Positions 1-12,000 of a stretch of DNA of 64,000 nt are shown in pieces (position 1 is the first letter of the stretch; every line of letters begins with the position of its first letter). Origin of the DNA: Ciona intestinalis (lineage: Eukaryota; Chordata; Ascidiacea; Phlebobranchia; Cionidae); assembly GCF_000224145.3 (NCBI RefSeq), contig NW_004190496.2:310001-374000 (forward strand), in the 5' to 3' direction. The notes beneath the pieces were generated by a model. It had not been told where the DNA came from. It made no database searches and was given only the letters and a program-made list of their open reading frames with translations. A program made the position numbers and the translations under genes.

Positions 1-2229
1 CCTCGTGTCTGCTTATACGAGTTACCACGTATCTAACTTTGCGTGCGATTTTTATCTGCACGTTTAACAATTCGGACGATTCTTTAGTGACCAGCACTGG
101 GTTGAAGTCATTATCTTCTCCACGGACACATACGCCCACAATAGTAACAGTGTCTAGTCTCAAAAAGATTTACCCCTAATTTGATTTAACTTTTGATTTA
201 AAAAAGATTAACCCCTACTAACTCAGAATTACCGATTCTACAGTATATGTCTAAAAAAAAGTATCAAACTTTAAAAATTAAAAAAACAATTATTTTTAAT
301 CAATATTACGGTCGATAGTGAAGTAGCTTGTTCATTTCTGTCAAGAATATTTACGTTTTTTCTCCGACTACTTGAGCTACGGTTCAAGATCTGGCGGGAA
401 CTAAAACACTTCGGCATCGATTTTGTTGCATTCACAAACAATTCAAATATGTCAAAAAACGACTTTAGAATAAATTAAAATTCTTTATCTTCACGTCGCC
501 GAAAACTACTATACACCATTAGTCTGCTTACAAGTTACCATGTGTGTAATTTTGGGAGCGACTTTTTTTCAGTTATTTTCTTTTTTTTATGCATAGCTTC
601 AAAAGGATAACCCATAAATGACCACTGAGTTGGAAAAGTTGCCATTTAACTGTATTGCTGAAGAACACAAACGCTCAAAATCGTGGCAATTTGAATTTAG
701 AAAAAAATACCGTTTATAAATATGACTAATAAAATCAGGCAACAAACAAGCGCCAACGAAGTTGTATAAGTAATCATAATCAATAATCTCTCGTCGCTAG
801 GTTTGCTTACGACACACTTTGACTTATCGAACGCAACATTAACTTTATTGGCTTACCTGGTATATAGATTTGCCTGCGTTCGATCAATGCACCTTTTACA
901 GTTAATCATTCTATTGACAAAAATTGATTACGAACCGAACGCACCATGGGACGCGAAAACCTTTTAAGAAACTGGCCACGTTCCAAATCCTCGCTTAATC
1001 CTCGGTGATTAATATCATAAGAGACAAACAGTTCTGCCCCATTATGTTACGGTATGCCAATATATAAACTACAGACTGATGGTCCGCATTCCCCTTTATA
1101 CAGAATGGTGGGGTAAGATGGTTTCTCATTCATTTTTCTTGTCCCATTTGTCAGCAAACAAAGAATATTTATAGAATTATATATCCGTTATATAACCGAA
1201 ACTTAATAAAGTGGTTTATTTGATTAAAAATAGCTGCGTACTATAGTCTTGTGATTTAAAACCCGCTTAAGGTACGCGTGTGTGTGTTTATTTTCTTTAC
1301 CGGTTCAAGATTTTATTAGCTTGTATAAGTTGTAAAACAAACATAACCCAAAACACTGTAAACGTCTTGCTGCTTGTACAATACACGCGTATTTCCGAAC
1401 AAAGGGCAAAACGTTTATCCGTTTTATCCTACAGGCGTATATAGGCAATAGTAGCTGCTAATCGTTACGATCTGGTTCCTGCTTTGCACAGACAACACGT
1501 ATATAAGGAGATATCGTTACCATAAGCCGTCGTCAATAATTTATTATCCAACAAGCAAAGTAGAGCGTATAGGGTTATAGCTAGTTTTGTGTGATCGTAT
1601 AATGCGTTGTCTAAATGATTGAATTGTAAAGCGTCAATTTCCATTAAGCTACTTGGACGTTGTATACGTTGTATCAATTAGCCGAGATGAGAAAACATTT
1701 TCGCAAGGTGCTGTTTTCATGAATTATAAATACGGTGATTTTACGCTCTTTTGCACGCGTGTTTTAGGGCGAAGGGCCATAATTTGTCTAATCGCGCGGT
1801 CACGGCGCAAATTAAGTTTAAAATTTACAACAAAATCGAATAGAAGATAAAAAATATGAAAATTTTGTAGAAAAGAAGATGATTTGATTAAGATTGAATG
1901 AATGTAACCTTATTTATTTTCGCGTGGCGGGGCAACGACATTAGTAAAAACACAGGTGTTCTGTTTCATACCGTTTGAGACTGAGATTTTTTAACCTTTT
2001 TATCCCATTCGGTAGTAAATAAAGAATATTCACAGAATTATATAACCATATCCTCACGACTTTTAAATAGCGTTGTTAATTGTAAAAACACAACTCTCTT
2101 TAAAATAATGTTTTTAATTGTTTAAAAAACGATTATGAAATGCGAAGTATTTATGTACTAACACCATCCACCCCACAGCAGTACTATATGTTGTATACTG
2201 AAAAATGTTTAGCCCCAATTCGTACTTAC
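1..2229. other. Gene-poor left flank with repeat fragments
   Basis: No coding exon could be supported here, although the 3' part of the TMEM178-like gene should lie in this direction or beyond the window. Positions 1-170 and about 515-690 are composite-SINE copies (tail, then the segment with the GGACACATACGCCC motif). Positions about 1106-1215 and 1990-2090 are partial MITE copies. Positions 1892-1980 are another SINE tail. The rest is AT-rich sequence in which I see nothing. Confidence 0.6.
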
Positions 2230-3540
2230 CACATGCGACTAATTTCCCCAACATTGAATCTTCCTCTGGGAGGAAACAAGTTCTCCACAATCCTGTAGCT
2301 GTTGAGAATTGACGTTTCTTACAAGTTGATATTGTACCGTCGTGTATCATGCTTTTGTTGGGGAAATTCTGCAAAAAGTATGAATGTAACTTGTTAATAC
2401 TCGCGTGGCGGGGTAGTGACAGTCGTTATAACACCAGTGTTCTGTTTCATACACCTCATGCCAGCGTCTGCTTTCATACAACTCGTGTACGAGTAATGAC
2501 TCTACGGTTATATTTTTGTATATACCTCTGTGAATATTTGTTTTCCACAAAATAAGTGTTCAAATGGGAAAAAACGAATGAAGTCGCCTTCCCTCTATAC
2601 TCTACTTATAGTTATTTAAATGTAATACTTTTTAAATGAAACTGTAATCATATGTATTCAGCTACCACGTGGCTCCGTAAGAAAACACAGGAAACTAAAG
2701 TGGTAATTACTGTTGGAGATACGATGCATAGAATCATTTCAAAATACACCTAATTCGCTACGGTAGAATAAGTAATTTGTTTTTGCGTATGATTCTAATT
2801 TACATTATAAATAAATGAGTACATGAATGAACTGGTGTTGAAATTTTCTTTTCGGGCAACGGCAGTCGTTATAACAAGTTATGTTTCATACACCTCGTGC
2901 CCGCTTACGAGTGACCACGAATTTAACTTTGTGAGTGGATTTTGTTGTTGTTTTTTTTTACATAAAAAAATCTTACCTGCTTAGTTTTTCGTTTCCTCAA
3001 GGTAATATCTCGCCCTCCAAACGAATACAAGTTTCGATTTAAATCGTTCATTAACTGTAGCCACGCTGCAGCTCTTTCTTTTCGTATTTCCGCAACTTCG
3101 TTTCGAACTTTCGTAGAATTTCCAAATATATTCCGTAAAAAAGCCACATTCCGTGAAACCCTTTTCCAATTTTTTCTTATCCCCTCGTTCTTATAGTGCG
3201 GTTTATGAGCGTTAAACAAGGTTTTAGATGCATGACTTCCTCGTATGGTTTTTAACGGCGCTGGGAGAATATGTTCAGTAGAATCCCGTATCAACATAGG
3301 CCTTGCAACTGCTTCGTACTCCTTAAATCTTGGATTGTAACCTCCGTAACCGCCATGGCCAGCGTATACCGGTTCGCTCCAGCTGTACCAAGGCTCGAAT
3401 ACTACAGTCTCAGTGCACAGCTGAGCATATAGTGAAGCATTAAGTACGTACCAATGGTCTGTGCTAATAGCAACCACCAGTAAGACGACAGACACAACCC
3501 CCAACACCATACCAGGACCTAATAATTTCCACGCAGCCAT
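2230..3540 (-). CDS. TMEM178-like claudin-superfamily membrane protein, 5' two exons (partial)
   Basis: Exon 1 is 3540-2977 (188 codons, ATG at 3540) and exon 2 is 2368-2230 (46 codons plus one base); the donors read CAG|GTAAGA and G|GTAAGT, and the phases agree. The protein opens with a hydrophobic helix (about residues 8-27) followed by TDHWY, as in TMEM178 proteins. Exon 2 carries GLWRTC followed by a second cysteine, the GLWxxC...C signature of the first extracellular loop of the claudin/PMP22/TMEM178 superfamily. The loop between them is long and basic, well over 100 residues, longer than I recall for vertebrate TMEM178. Three more transmembrane segments are expected downstream but were not found in 1-2229, so the gene probably continues left of the window. 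Vertebrate TMEM178 is an ER membrane protein linked to calcium control; whether that function holds here is not shown by sequence. Superfamily membership is firmer than the TMEM178 assignment. Confidence 0.68.
2378..2945 (+). repeat. Two composite-SINE tails in the intron of the TMEM178-like gene
   Basis: Copies at about 2378-2500 and 2822-2945 share the family core CAGTCGTTATAACA, then GTTTCATACACCTC and GCTTACGAGT. They lie between exons 1 and 2 of the TMEM178-like gene, and the second ends only about 30 bp from the exon 1 donor. Confidence 0.75.
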
Positions 3541-3939
3541 AAGCCCAGGCCTAGATTACAAATCCAAATAAAGAACTTTTAGTTAAAATTTAAGTTTATT
3601 CGTTCATTCATTTGAAATTATCGCGTAAGATGGGATACCGTTAGCACCAAAATCTCATATTTTCTGAGTATTTTTAACAATTATACCAACGCTCTTTTAA
3701 AGTCGCAGGCCAACGGTAACAGCCACGCTTTTTAACAACCAAGTTTCTGTTTTATCCATAAGCGTATTGAAATGACTGTCGTTTTACTGTTACTGCTTAC
3801 TATTTTAAACTTTTCGAATTACATTTCTAAAAAGACAAAATAAATGCTTTTATTTTATTTTTCTAAAGCTTCGCCACAATTACTGTTTAAATCTATTCCC
3901 CGTGCTATAAGCACGCTGCTCTTTATAGTAATGATTGTA

Positions 3940-4100
3940 AAATCCCGCTGCGTGCTTTTCCGAATTGCATTGCCTCGACAGCAGCTGCATTTTCACCTCT
4001 GCAAAGCGAGGTGTGCGAGACAGACCGCACGGCGACGTTTTATGGCCTTTATCTGCGTGCATGGCATGCAGTGTCAATATATATGGTGGTGCAGGTAAGA
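3940..4100 (-). promoter_or_regulatory. Possible promoter or leader region of the TMEM178-like gene
   Basis: This block is GC- and CpG-richer than its surroundings and lies 400-560 bp upstream of the minus-strand start codon at 3540. On the minus strand it contains a CATATATATTG stretch (about 4075-4085) that could act as a TATA element. On the plus strand a GTGCAG|GTAAGA sequence at about 4089-4102 would also fit a splice donor, so a plus-strand noncoding exon is the alternative reading. Confidence 0.2.
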
Positions 4101-5883
4101 AAAAGGTTCTATCAAACTTAACGTATTAAATATCGACGCAAATATTGCGCCTTTAAAACCCAAGCGATTTGCCGAAGTTGTAATAACATTCAATGCGGCA
4201 ATTTCAGAATAAAACTAATTCAAACGCTAATGTACTACTACAGGTCATGGAAATTGGTAGTACTTTTAAAACTAATTAATACTTCGCGTTAACGGCCAAT
4301 ACCTTATCGATCGTGTTCAGAAAAGTGATCGAACTGTCAAAGTCGTACAATTCTTATCGTATTGAAAACGAACATGTTTTTCTGGCGCTTTGACATAAGA
4401 TCCATATTGTAATGAATATACGTTTTATATGAAGCATGTAATATTATTTTTACTCGTGTATTTTAATGTCGTGTGCTATGTTGGGAAGATATTTTTTAGG
4501 TTTTGTTCTCTTGTATCATCCATTTGGTTGTAAACAAAGAACATTTTCGGAATTATTAACTTTATAATATATCCTCACAACTAAAAGAACGTTGATAATT
4601 GTTAAAAACAGGATTAGAAAATATGGAGAATGATGTGCTAGAACTGTATGCTAAAATTGGTTCTCTCGAAATAGAGTTTGTATAATTTAGAATTTCACAT
4701 TATTTACGAATTCTCTGTTTAAAATTTCCGATTACCCGTGACCGTTTGCTGCAATATATAAATACGTAAATTGCCGCCCTTTCGACCACTTGAACCTACG
4801 GTGAGTTCTCCAATTTGATTATTATTGATATTTTGTGCTAAATAATTTAGGCGCAATACAATTCAAGATTCGTTTTACTTTTTGTCTCTCAAAAATTGGC
4901 GAAAAAAAATCCGTGAATTCTTTTTTAACATTTATAATTCTCTCTAAACTGGTAGTTTTTAATTAAAAGGTCCCGCTTACGAGTAACTATATATTGGGAA
5001 AACTTTTGTGGGGCATTGTTTTTTCTGTGAGGCTGACAATTTGAAAAAGCCATTAGTGACCACCAAGTTGAAGCAATTGCCGGTTAAGTGTCTTGACCGT
5101 TCAAGACACACACGCCCACAATAGTAGCCGCGTTGAAAATCGTTGACTACCAAGCGAGCGCTCTATAATCACTATTTTTTTATAACGAAACTTACAAATC
5201 TCCTAACGTAACAGAAACAAAACACCCGTGTTAGAACGATTGCCCCGCCATGCGAGTGTAATTAAGTGACATACATGGTAACCTGTAAGCAGGCACCAGG
5301 TGTATAAAGGAACGAGGTGCATAAAACAGGATACCCGTGTTATAACGAAAGACTGTGCTCCGCCGTACAAGAATAAAAAAGTTCGACACAACAAAATAAA
5401 CACTTCAAAGCTGACGATTCGGTTTTTATTGCGTCATCCAGGTGGATAATAACTATGCAGATTAAGCTGTAACGGTAGTAGCTGACAGCATGAATACGTA
5501 TATGTACATCTTCTTATAATAGATATGATGTTAAGATAATTCCCTGGTTACTGAATGAATTGCATTGCTTTTAACACAACGAATCGGGGACGGCTCTCGT
5601 GACGTCATCAAGCCGTATGCTGCTCGGTACTGCCACCACGCGTTAATAAAAAAAAAACACAAAACTTTGATCGCACAATGTAAGAGACACAATGCTTAAA
5701 AGGCCTTTGCTGAATATATGGCAGATCGTGGTAAATGTAGTGCAAAGCTGTGGGTTAGGATATTTAACACCATACACGTGTATTTGCGGGGTACCGGCCT
5801 CAGTACCGCAGTTGGTCTGGTTATACAAGATTGGATGCTGGATTTAACTTGGAATGTTGGGTTATTTGTTACAAATATAAAAC

Positions 5884-6042
5884 GGTGGGGTAAGATGGAT
5901 ACCGTTAATTGATAATTTTTTTTTTTTTTACTGTGTTTTAAACAATTACCAACGCTCTTTTAGAGTCATGACAATACGATTGTATAATCACGTTAAATGG
6001 GACGATAAAAGAGAATGAAAACCATCTTATCCCAGCCTACTA
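5884..6042. mobile_element. MITE with GGTGGGGTAAGATGG termini
   Basis: The left end reads GGTGGGGTAAGATGG and the right end, inverted, reads CCATCTTATCCCAGCC followed by TACTA. The interior has the family landmarks AACAATTACCAACGCTCTTTTAGAGTC and a GGGACGA segment. No coding capacity, consistent with a non-autonomous DNA transposon. It lies 371 bp past the IQGAP stop codon. Confidence 0.7.
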
Positions 6043-6255
6043 TATTGAAAAAAACATTATTTGCATTGGGTGTTGTACAAAGTTGTTATCGCAATTTTTT
6101 GTTTTTTTGCGACGTGTATTTCTTTGTTTGTTGCTTATAATGTGAATATTATGCTTCTCATGGGCAGTGGCCGTGGATTGATTCAGGTTGTGTTTACGAT
6201 TTCGGCGAGCTACGCGGTATAGTACTGAGTAATGAGGCGAAAGGAATAAAATCGG

Positions 6256-6328
6256 TTACGTCACAGGTCCGTGACGTCATAGCGCGCGTGACGTCATCAT
6301 TTTATGACGTCATCGTTTTGTGACGTCA
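6256..6328. promoter_or_regulatory. Array of five CRE/ATF-type sites with 16-17 bp spacing
   Basis: Four perfect TGACGTCA palindromes start at 6272, 6289, 6305 and 6321, and a TTACGTCA variant starts at 6256, giving spacings of 16, 17, 16 and 16 bp. TGACGTCA is the canonical CREB/ATF recognition site. The array is 85-157 bp downstream of the IQGAP stop codon, so it may lie in the IQGAP 3' UTR or be a separate enhancer or promoter. It could also be a degenerate 16-bp tandem repeat with no regulatory role. Confidence 0.55.
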
Positions 6329-6412
6329 GTAGAAGCGCACGAGAAGAGAAAGTTCACGGTCACAGTAAAATAAGGCAACTGGGGTCGGAGTAAAAGATTT
6401 TTTGTCGAAAGA

Positions 6413-9011
6413 TCATTTTCCGAAGAATTTCTTGTTGAGGAGGAAGATGAGGAGGTTGACGTTGATCTTCGCTCTTCCATCGAACATCTTCATCACAGAA
6501 ACTCCCTCGTATTGAAGTTGGAGCAAATCCTGGGAGGGGTTTTATTTTGGTTAGATTTAGATTTATTGCTGATAATTGGCCACGTAGTGTTAATAATGAA
6601 AGGGCACGGAATAGGTTAAAAAAAACTAAAAAAATCATAAAAATACTGTTTCTATTAAAAGAATTAGACCATATTTTTAAATTTCTTTTCAAATTAACTT
6701 TACAGAGAACAAGATTCAAACATTAGATTTTATTTTTCTTACTTGAAACACCAGCGTTACTTTCTCCATGCTAACTCCGAGTAATTTCGCCGAAACTTCA
6801 AACTTTCCGACGTCTTCCTCCGTTTGCCCGATCTCGAACATCACGTTACGGAATCTGGCGACGAGAAATAATTTTAATCTTTTGCTTGGAAAGATTTGTC
6901 TAAAAAATTTATTAACCAATGTCAAAATTAAAAAAAAGGGTTTTTGCTGAAGAGAGTATAACTACATTTTTTCATAAAACTATTCAACAACTTAATAAAC
7001 ATTTCACTTACTGTCCAGTTTCAAGACCCTCAATTTCCAACAAAACTTTCTTCCTGTGTAGTTCAGATGCCGTGTATTTAATGTTCGCAACTTTTCGCTT
7101 CTTCTTCTTCTGTGCTCTGGGGAGGAAGGAGAAGAGAATTAAAGAAACAAAGAATTATCCCCAAAACTTAAAAGCAGGTCTAATGGCATGTTTTTCTGTT
7201 TTTCTTTTCAATTGTTACCCATTTGGTCAAGTTTTGTTGGATTTTCCATGGACCAAAGATAGGAATTTTCCAAATTTACTAACAACTTTAATACTAGAGT
7301 TATATTTATTGATAGAACTTAAGAAATAGGTAATCTGTGGCAACGAATCATCAACTTTCCACTTACTTTTTGCTCTTATTAGCCAAGCTAGCCAAACAAC
7401 TCTTGATATATTGGTTGTAATAATCCGATTGCTCTTCAAAGAATTTCGACTTCTGGTCCAAACGATCGTTATTTTGCTTCAACTTTGCCAGCTCTTGCTT
7501 CCTACGCTGTCGGTATCTTCGCTGGTTGCGAATGTCCTGTTTCAAAGTTATTGAAAGGATAATATCTCGTACTGGAACATTCTATTCTATGTAGGCGGAT
7601 CCAACAGCGTGGCAAGCAATGGGACCTAGGATTTACGCCGGAAATGGCCTATTACTTAACACCCAGGGGGGCTACTGCATGAACCTCACCAGATGTTGAA
7701 GCCTGACGCTTCTCCGAAGGTAGGCGACAATGGCTTTAATGGTAATAGATGGGAGATCTTGTAGGCGTACATGTGATGAATGCAATTTGTTTATCTTACG
7801 TTGTGGGGTTATGACAAAGTGATTTGGAGCCAAAGTATATAAAACAGAACACCCCAGTTAGAATGACTGTGGTTTATGCGAAGGTAAAAGTTATCTAATA
7901 ACAAAATCTGACTAGTTTTCTTAAAAAGTAGCAGAACAACACCAAATATTTTACACAAAATTTGTACCAAAGTTTCAATAGTTGTAAAAAAATTAAAATT
8001 AATAATAAAGTCTTGGAACTTTTATATAAAACAAACACCCCCTACCCTTGCTATCATGTTAACAATGGTTTGATAATGGTCTTCAGACTTCACGATCCCG
8101 TGTTCTTCCAACTTCTTGAGGTTACGAACGACTCTCCTCTTCATGTCCTCCAGTGGAAGTTTATTCTCGTTGAGCAAAGATCGGGTTCTTAACATCGACT
8201 CCTTGTCCTCCTTGTCGCCTTCCCTCTTCTTCTTCTCTTGTTCCAGTTTCTCGATGTTCTTCATGTGGAGATCCTCCTGGATTCGGGAAGAGGAAGATTA
8301 AAAAAGAGTAGAATTTGTAAAAAAAAAATTGCTAACATTTTTTTAAAACCATTTTTTGTTATCTTTGAAAAAAACTTTTTAAAAACTTTTTAGAGAAATT
8401 TTTTTCAACATATTTAAAAAATCCTTTCAATAAAAACAAAAATATACATCATCTACAAAAATCATTATATTATAAAGTTGTGTTTGTTTTAAGTACAGCA
8501 TAATCTTTACCTGGTCATCAGTGGCTGGCGTGTTGAGAACTTCCGTTAAATTCTCGCCAACTTGTATTCTGATGATGTCGATCACCATTCTCTTTGTTCT
8601 AAGAAAATTATGTTTATGAATCCTAAATTTTTGACTACTTTTAGAAGTTACATATTTAGTAACTTGTAAGCTGGCACGAGGTGTATGTACCTGTGTTAGT
8701 CGTTTTCTGCAGCGAACAGTTATACAGAATGTTATTGCTGTTCTAGTAAAAACAAGTTAATTTTTCAAAGATGTTTTGCCAAACATATGCTGTAGCAATA
8801 AATGTAACATTCTATGCTAGAAGCACAACTTGTAACATTATGTTCCTATCAGCATTAGCACCATTAACATTTAAAAACCTTAAAATGAGATTTTTGATGT
8901 CGGATTCGTCATCTTCCTTTATCTCCACTTTACTTGCAAGGGTGAGAGAAATCTCCGTCTTCAGGAGTTCAGTCCTTTGTTCTTCAGTTGGTTGGACACC
9001 TCCTGGTTCAC
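6413..9011 (-). other. IQGAP: IQGAP exons 32-38: C-terminal RGCT region
   Basis: Exons: 9011-8879, 8598-8511, 8276-8046, 7536-7367, 7116-7012, 6854-6743, 6529-6413 (residues 1353-1670). Exon 35 reads DIRNQRRYRQRRKQELAKL, exon 36 has a KKKKRK basic cluster before VANIKYTASELHRKKVLLEI, and exon 38 ends LLIFLLNKKFFGK then TGA. In known IQGAPs this part contacts E-cadherin, beta-catenin, CLIP-170 and GTP-Cdc42. The exon 36 acceptor was placed at CCCCAG|AGCAC because the alternative CACAG|AAGAAG breaks the frame. Confidence 0.94.
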
Positions 9012-12000
9012 CTGAGAAAAATCCACAATAAAAATTAACAAAAACGGCCTGAAAAAAATTAAAAACATTAAAAAAATCTAAGAGTTGTTTTTATTTTTAT
9101 ACTAAATTTTTTTTAATTTTACAAACATTTTGAAAAAACAGGAAATATTTAGAAGAGTGAAATTATATATATTTTTATAAACCATTTTATAACAAAGAAA
9201 CAAAATATACTTTCAAACCACTTGAAGTTAAAGTTAAAAACTTTTTAATGAACATTAATATGGTCTTATGTGTTAAGACTACTGATGCAACGACAAGCAA
9301 AGTTAGATGCTATGCTAGTAATGCATCAAACTACACAAACAATGTACATGCTACTGTAATGATGTCTGATATACAATGCACAAGCATATTTATAATGTTA
9401 AATACATACATAGGCGCCAAACCTGGGTTGACAGGGTAGACAGACATATTTTTTCTGCACTACATTATTCCGTAACATTTCAACCAAAGTTGCATTTATT
9501 TTACAAAAATGAGTGTCTAACTATCCCTGCCACCCCTGCATTTTTAAAAAGGTTTGCTGCCTATATGTGTGTGTGTGTACATAGGCAGCTAAATTTATAT
9601 ATAACCAAATCCTCACAACTGTAACAGAGCGTTGTTAGTCTTACCCCACAAAACTATATATCACGTATACTTAAAACAAACTTGAACTTTATTTTAGATA
9701 CATATGGTAATAATAGTAGATAGACAAAAGTTTTGAGTTTTAAAAATCCAAACCAATGCATTTTAATTGCCAGTGTAGAAAGCGTGGGGGTGTAGCTTCA
9801 ATTAGTTAAGGTGACAACGACTAGTAAAGCAATGGCAACGTAAAGTTACAACCTCAAATGAAATGTATGAACTTGGTTTAATGTTCGATATTGATAGATG
9901 TATGTGTCTTGGACAAGACACTTAATGGACATTGCTCCAACCCAGCGGTCACTAATGGTTTGTAGCACCCTGGGTGTTGGGGTAGTAGGCCAACTCTGGC
10001 CTAAACCCTAGGTCCCATGGCGTGCCACATTGTAGGACCTCACACATATAGTATAAAACACAAAAATACATAGCTATGACATGCACCCAAGATGCTTATA
10101 AAGAACAACATATCATTATACTTTACAACTACTTTTCTCTGCATTACAGTTAAGCAATTTTTGACAAATGTAAAAACATTTCACCATAAGTGTATGTTCT
10201 TGCAAATACATTTTAAAATATTAACCGCTATATGGGAGAGCCTACTTTTGTATCCATGTATTATTAGGATTTTTATCAAGTTTGCTAAAAGTCTTATTCA
10301 AGGAGTAAAATTAAACTACCTTGCCTGTCATCTTTCAAGACAATTTTGAAATTGTTTAAAGTTTTTTTAACCTTTTAAAAATAATTTCTTATTTTTTACC
10401 ATTTTTTTCAATAATTTTCTTTAATACAAATGGTTTGTGAAAATTATTAATGGTTAAATGTCATGCACATGCATATGTCTATGTATATGAGGTTACTATG
10501 CTTCAAACCACCGTTTGTTACCTTTTCTTGGTGACTTCAGCATGTTGGTACCTTTAGAAGTTAGTTTTAAAACAAAAAAAAATAAAATTCACGAAAACGA
10601 GAAAAGTATAAAAATTAATAATTTAAGCGGAGAATCGATTTTAAATTTTTTAAATGAAATTAAAAAATCACATTTTTTTGTTAGAAATATATTTATTTAT
10701 AAAAGCATAAATGACAATCATTATTATAACAAAATAACTGAAACTTAGACACCAGATTACGATTTAGATAAAACACCTTTTAAACAGAAACACGAAGCGC
10801 ATGATATTATTTTTCCTAAACAAGTGCCGGCTGAACTTTAAATGAATTAGATTCTATTTAATTATAACAGCATTCAAAGCAGTATATTTGTAACTGCTGA
10901 AGCGTAAAATGATATATATTCTGATAAATGATATATAAAGCCATTTTGTTAAAATTATTTTCAGTATAAATAAAACAGCTTTAATATAAAAAAGTTATAG
11001 ATAAATATGAAAACAATTATTTGACAAAAAATTAAAACTTTAAATTACCGATGAGAGAAGCAATGTCAGGAACTTCGCCAAGCTCCTCCAACATCTCATG
11101 GATCGGATCAGAAGCATCGGATGCAACTTCGTCCTCGTGCTCCAGGAGCAACTGAGCAAGAAGAAAAAAAAAAAATTAAATTAAAACTTTAAAAAGTTAA
11201 GAAAAAAATCAAATAAAAACTTTAAAATAATTTTTTTTTTTAATTTCAAATAAAAACTTTATAAATATGAAATATTATTTAATTTATGTGATGATATTGA
11301 TATAAAAAGAATAAAAACAACATTTTTCCTATGCTGAAATCCAACTAATTTAGCATCTGTCTACCCCATAGTTAACCATGTTTCAGTGTTTAAATTTACC
11401 TTATGTGTATCCAGTATTTCCTTCAAACTAATGAAAATCACGGGTTTAACGAGCAACACGGCATCACTGTATTCGTCGATGTTGTATTTCTCCTCTGGTT
11501 CCGGTACGTCGCACACAGCAGCAAAATATTTCCTGAAAAAAAAAAAAACTGTTACACACATTTTGTCAGGAAAACAGTAATAATATGAAATATATTTTTA
11601 TTCTGTATGGGTGAGGTCCTTGTCAAGGACCTGGGATTTAGGCCAAAAATGTATTAACACATAATATAAATTTATCTCTGCGAATACGATAGCTAAGATC
11701 AAAATAATTTTAAAAGTGCTTTTAAACTAATATGAGATAACTCTTATGCATGATTCAGGAACGAAGTGTATGAAACAGAACACCCGTGTTATAACAACTG
11801 TTGTTACCCTCCTATTATAAATAAGTAGGATTCGTTTCATTGCAATTTATTATTCTGTATAGCAGTCCTTCAACCAGACACAACAGGGGAACCTGTACTT
11901 CCTGTAAATCTACTAAAGTTACCACAAATAATATCAAAATTGAAAAAAAAAAAAAAAGCACTTACTTGAACCTCTCATAAGCTTGCATGAGATACTCATT

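Larger units (their letters stand above)
3541..6255. other. Intergenic region between TMEM178-like and IQGAP
   Basis: No supported coding sequence. It holds partial MITE copies (about 3625-3720 and 4480-4620), composite-SINE sequence at 4968-5140, two inverted SINE tails at 5205-5400, a complete MITE at 5884-6042, and an isolated CRE palindrome TGACGTCA at 5600-5607. A locally GC-richer block at about 3940-4100 is described separately. Confidence 0.55.

Noticed and set aside
843..905. Possible third exon of the TMEM178-like gene (donor CCAG|GTAAGC on the minus strand)
   Set aside because: The donor is good, but the short phase-compatible peptide shows no convincing match to TMEM178 and the acceptor is poor.
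10515..10748. 77-codon plus-strand open frame in IQGAP intron 31
   Set aside because: Composition (Lys, Asn, Ile, Phe) is what AT-rich intronic DNA gives by chance; no motif.
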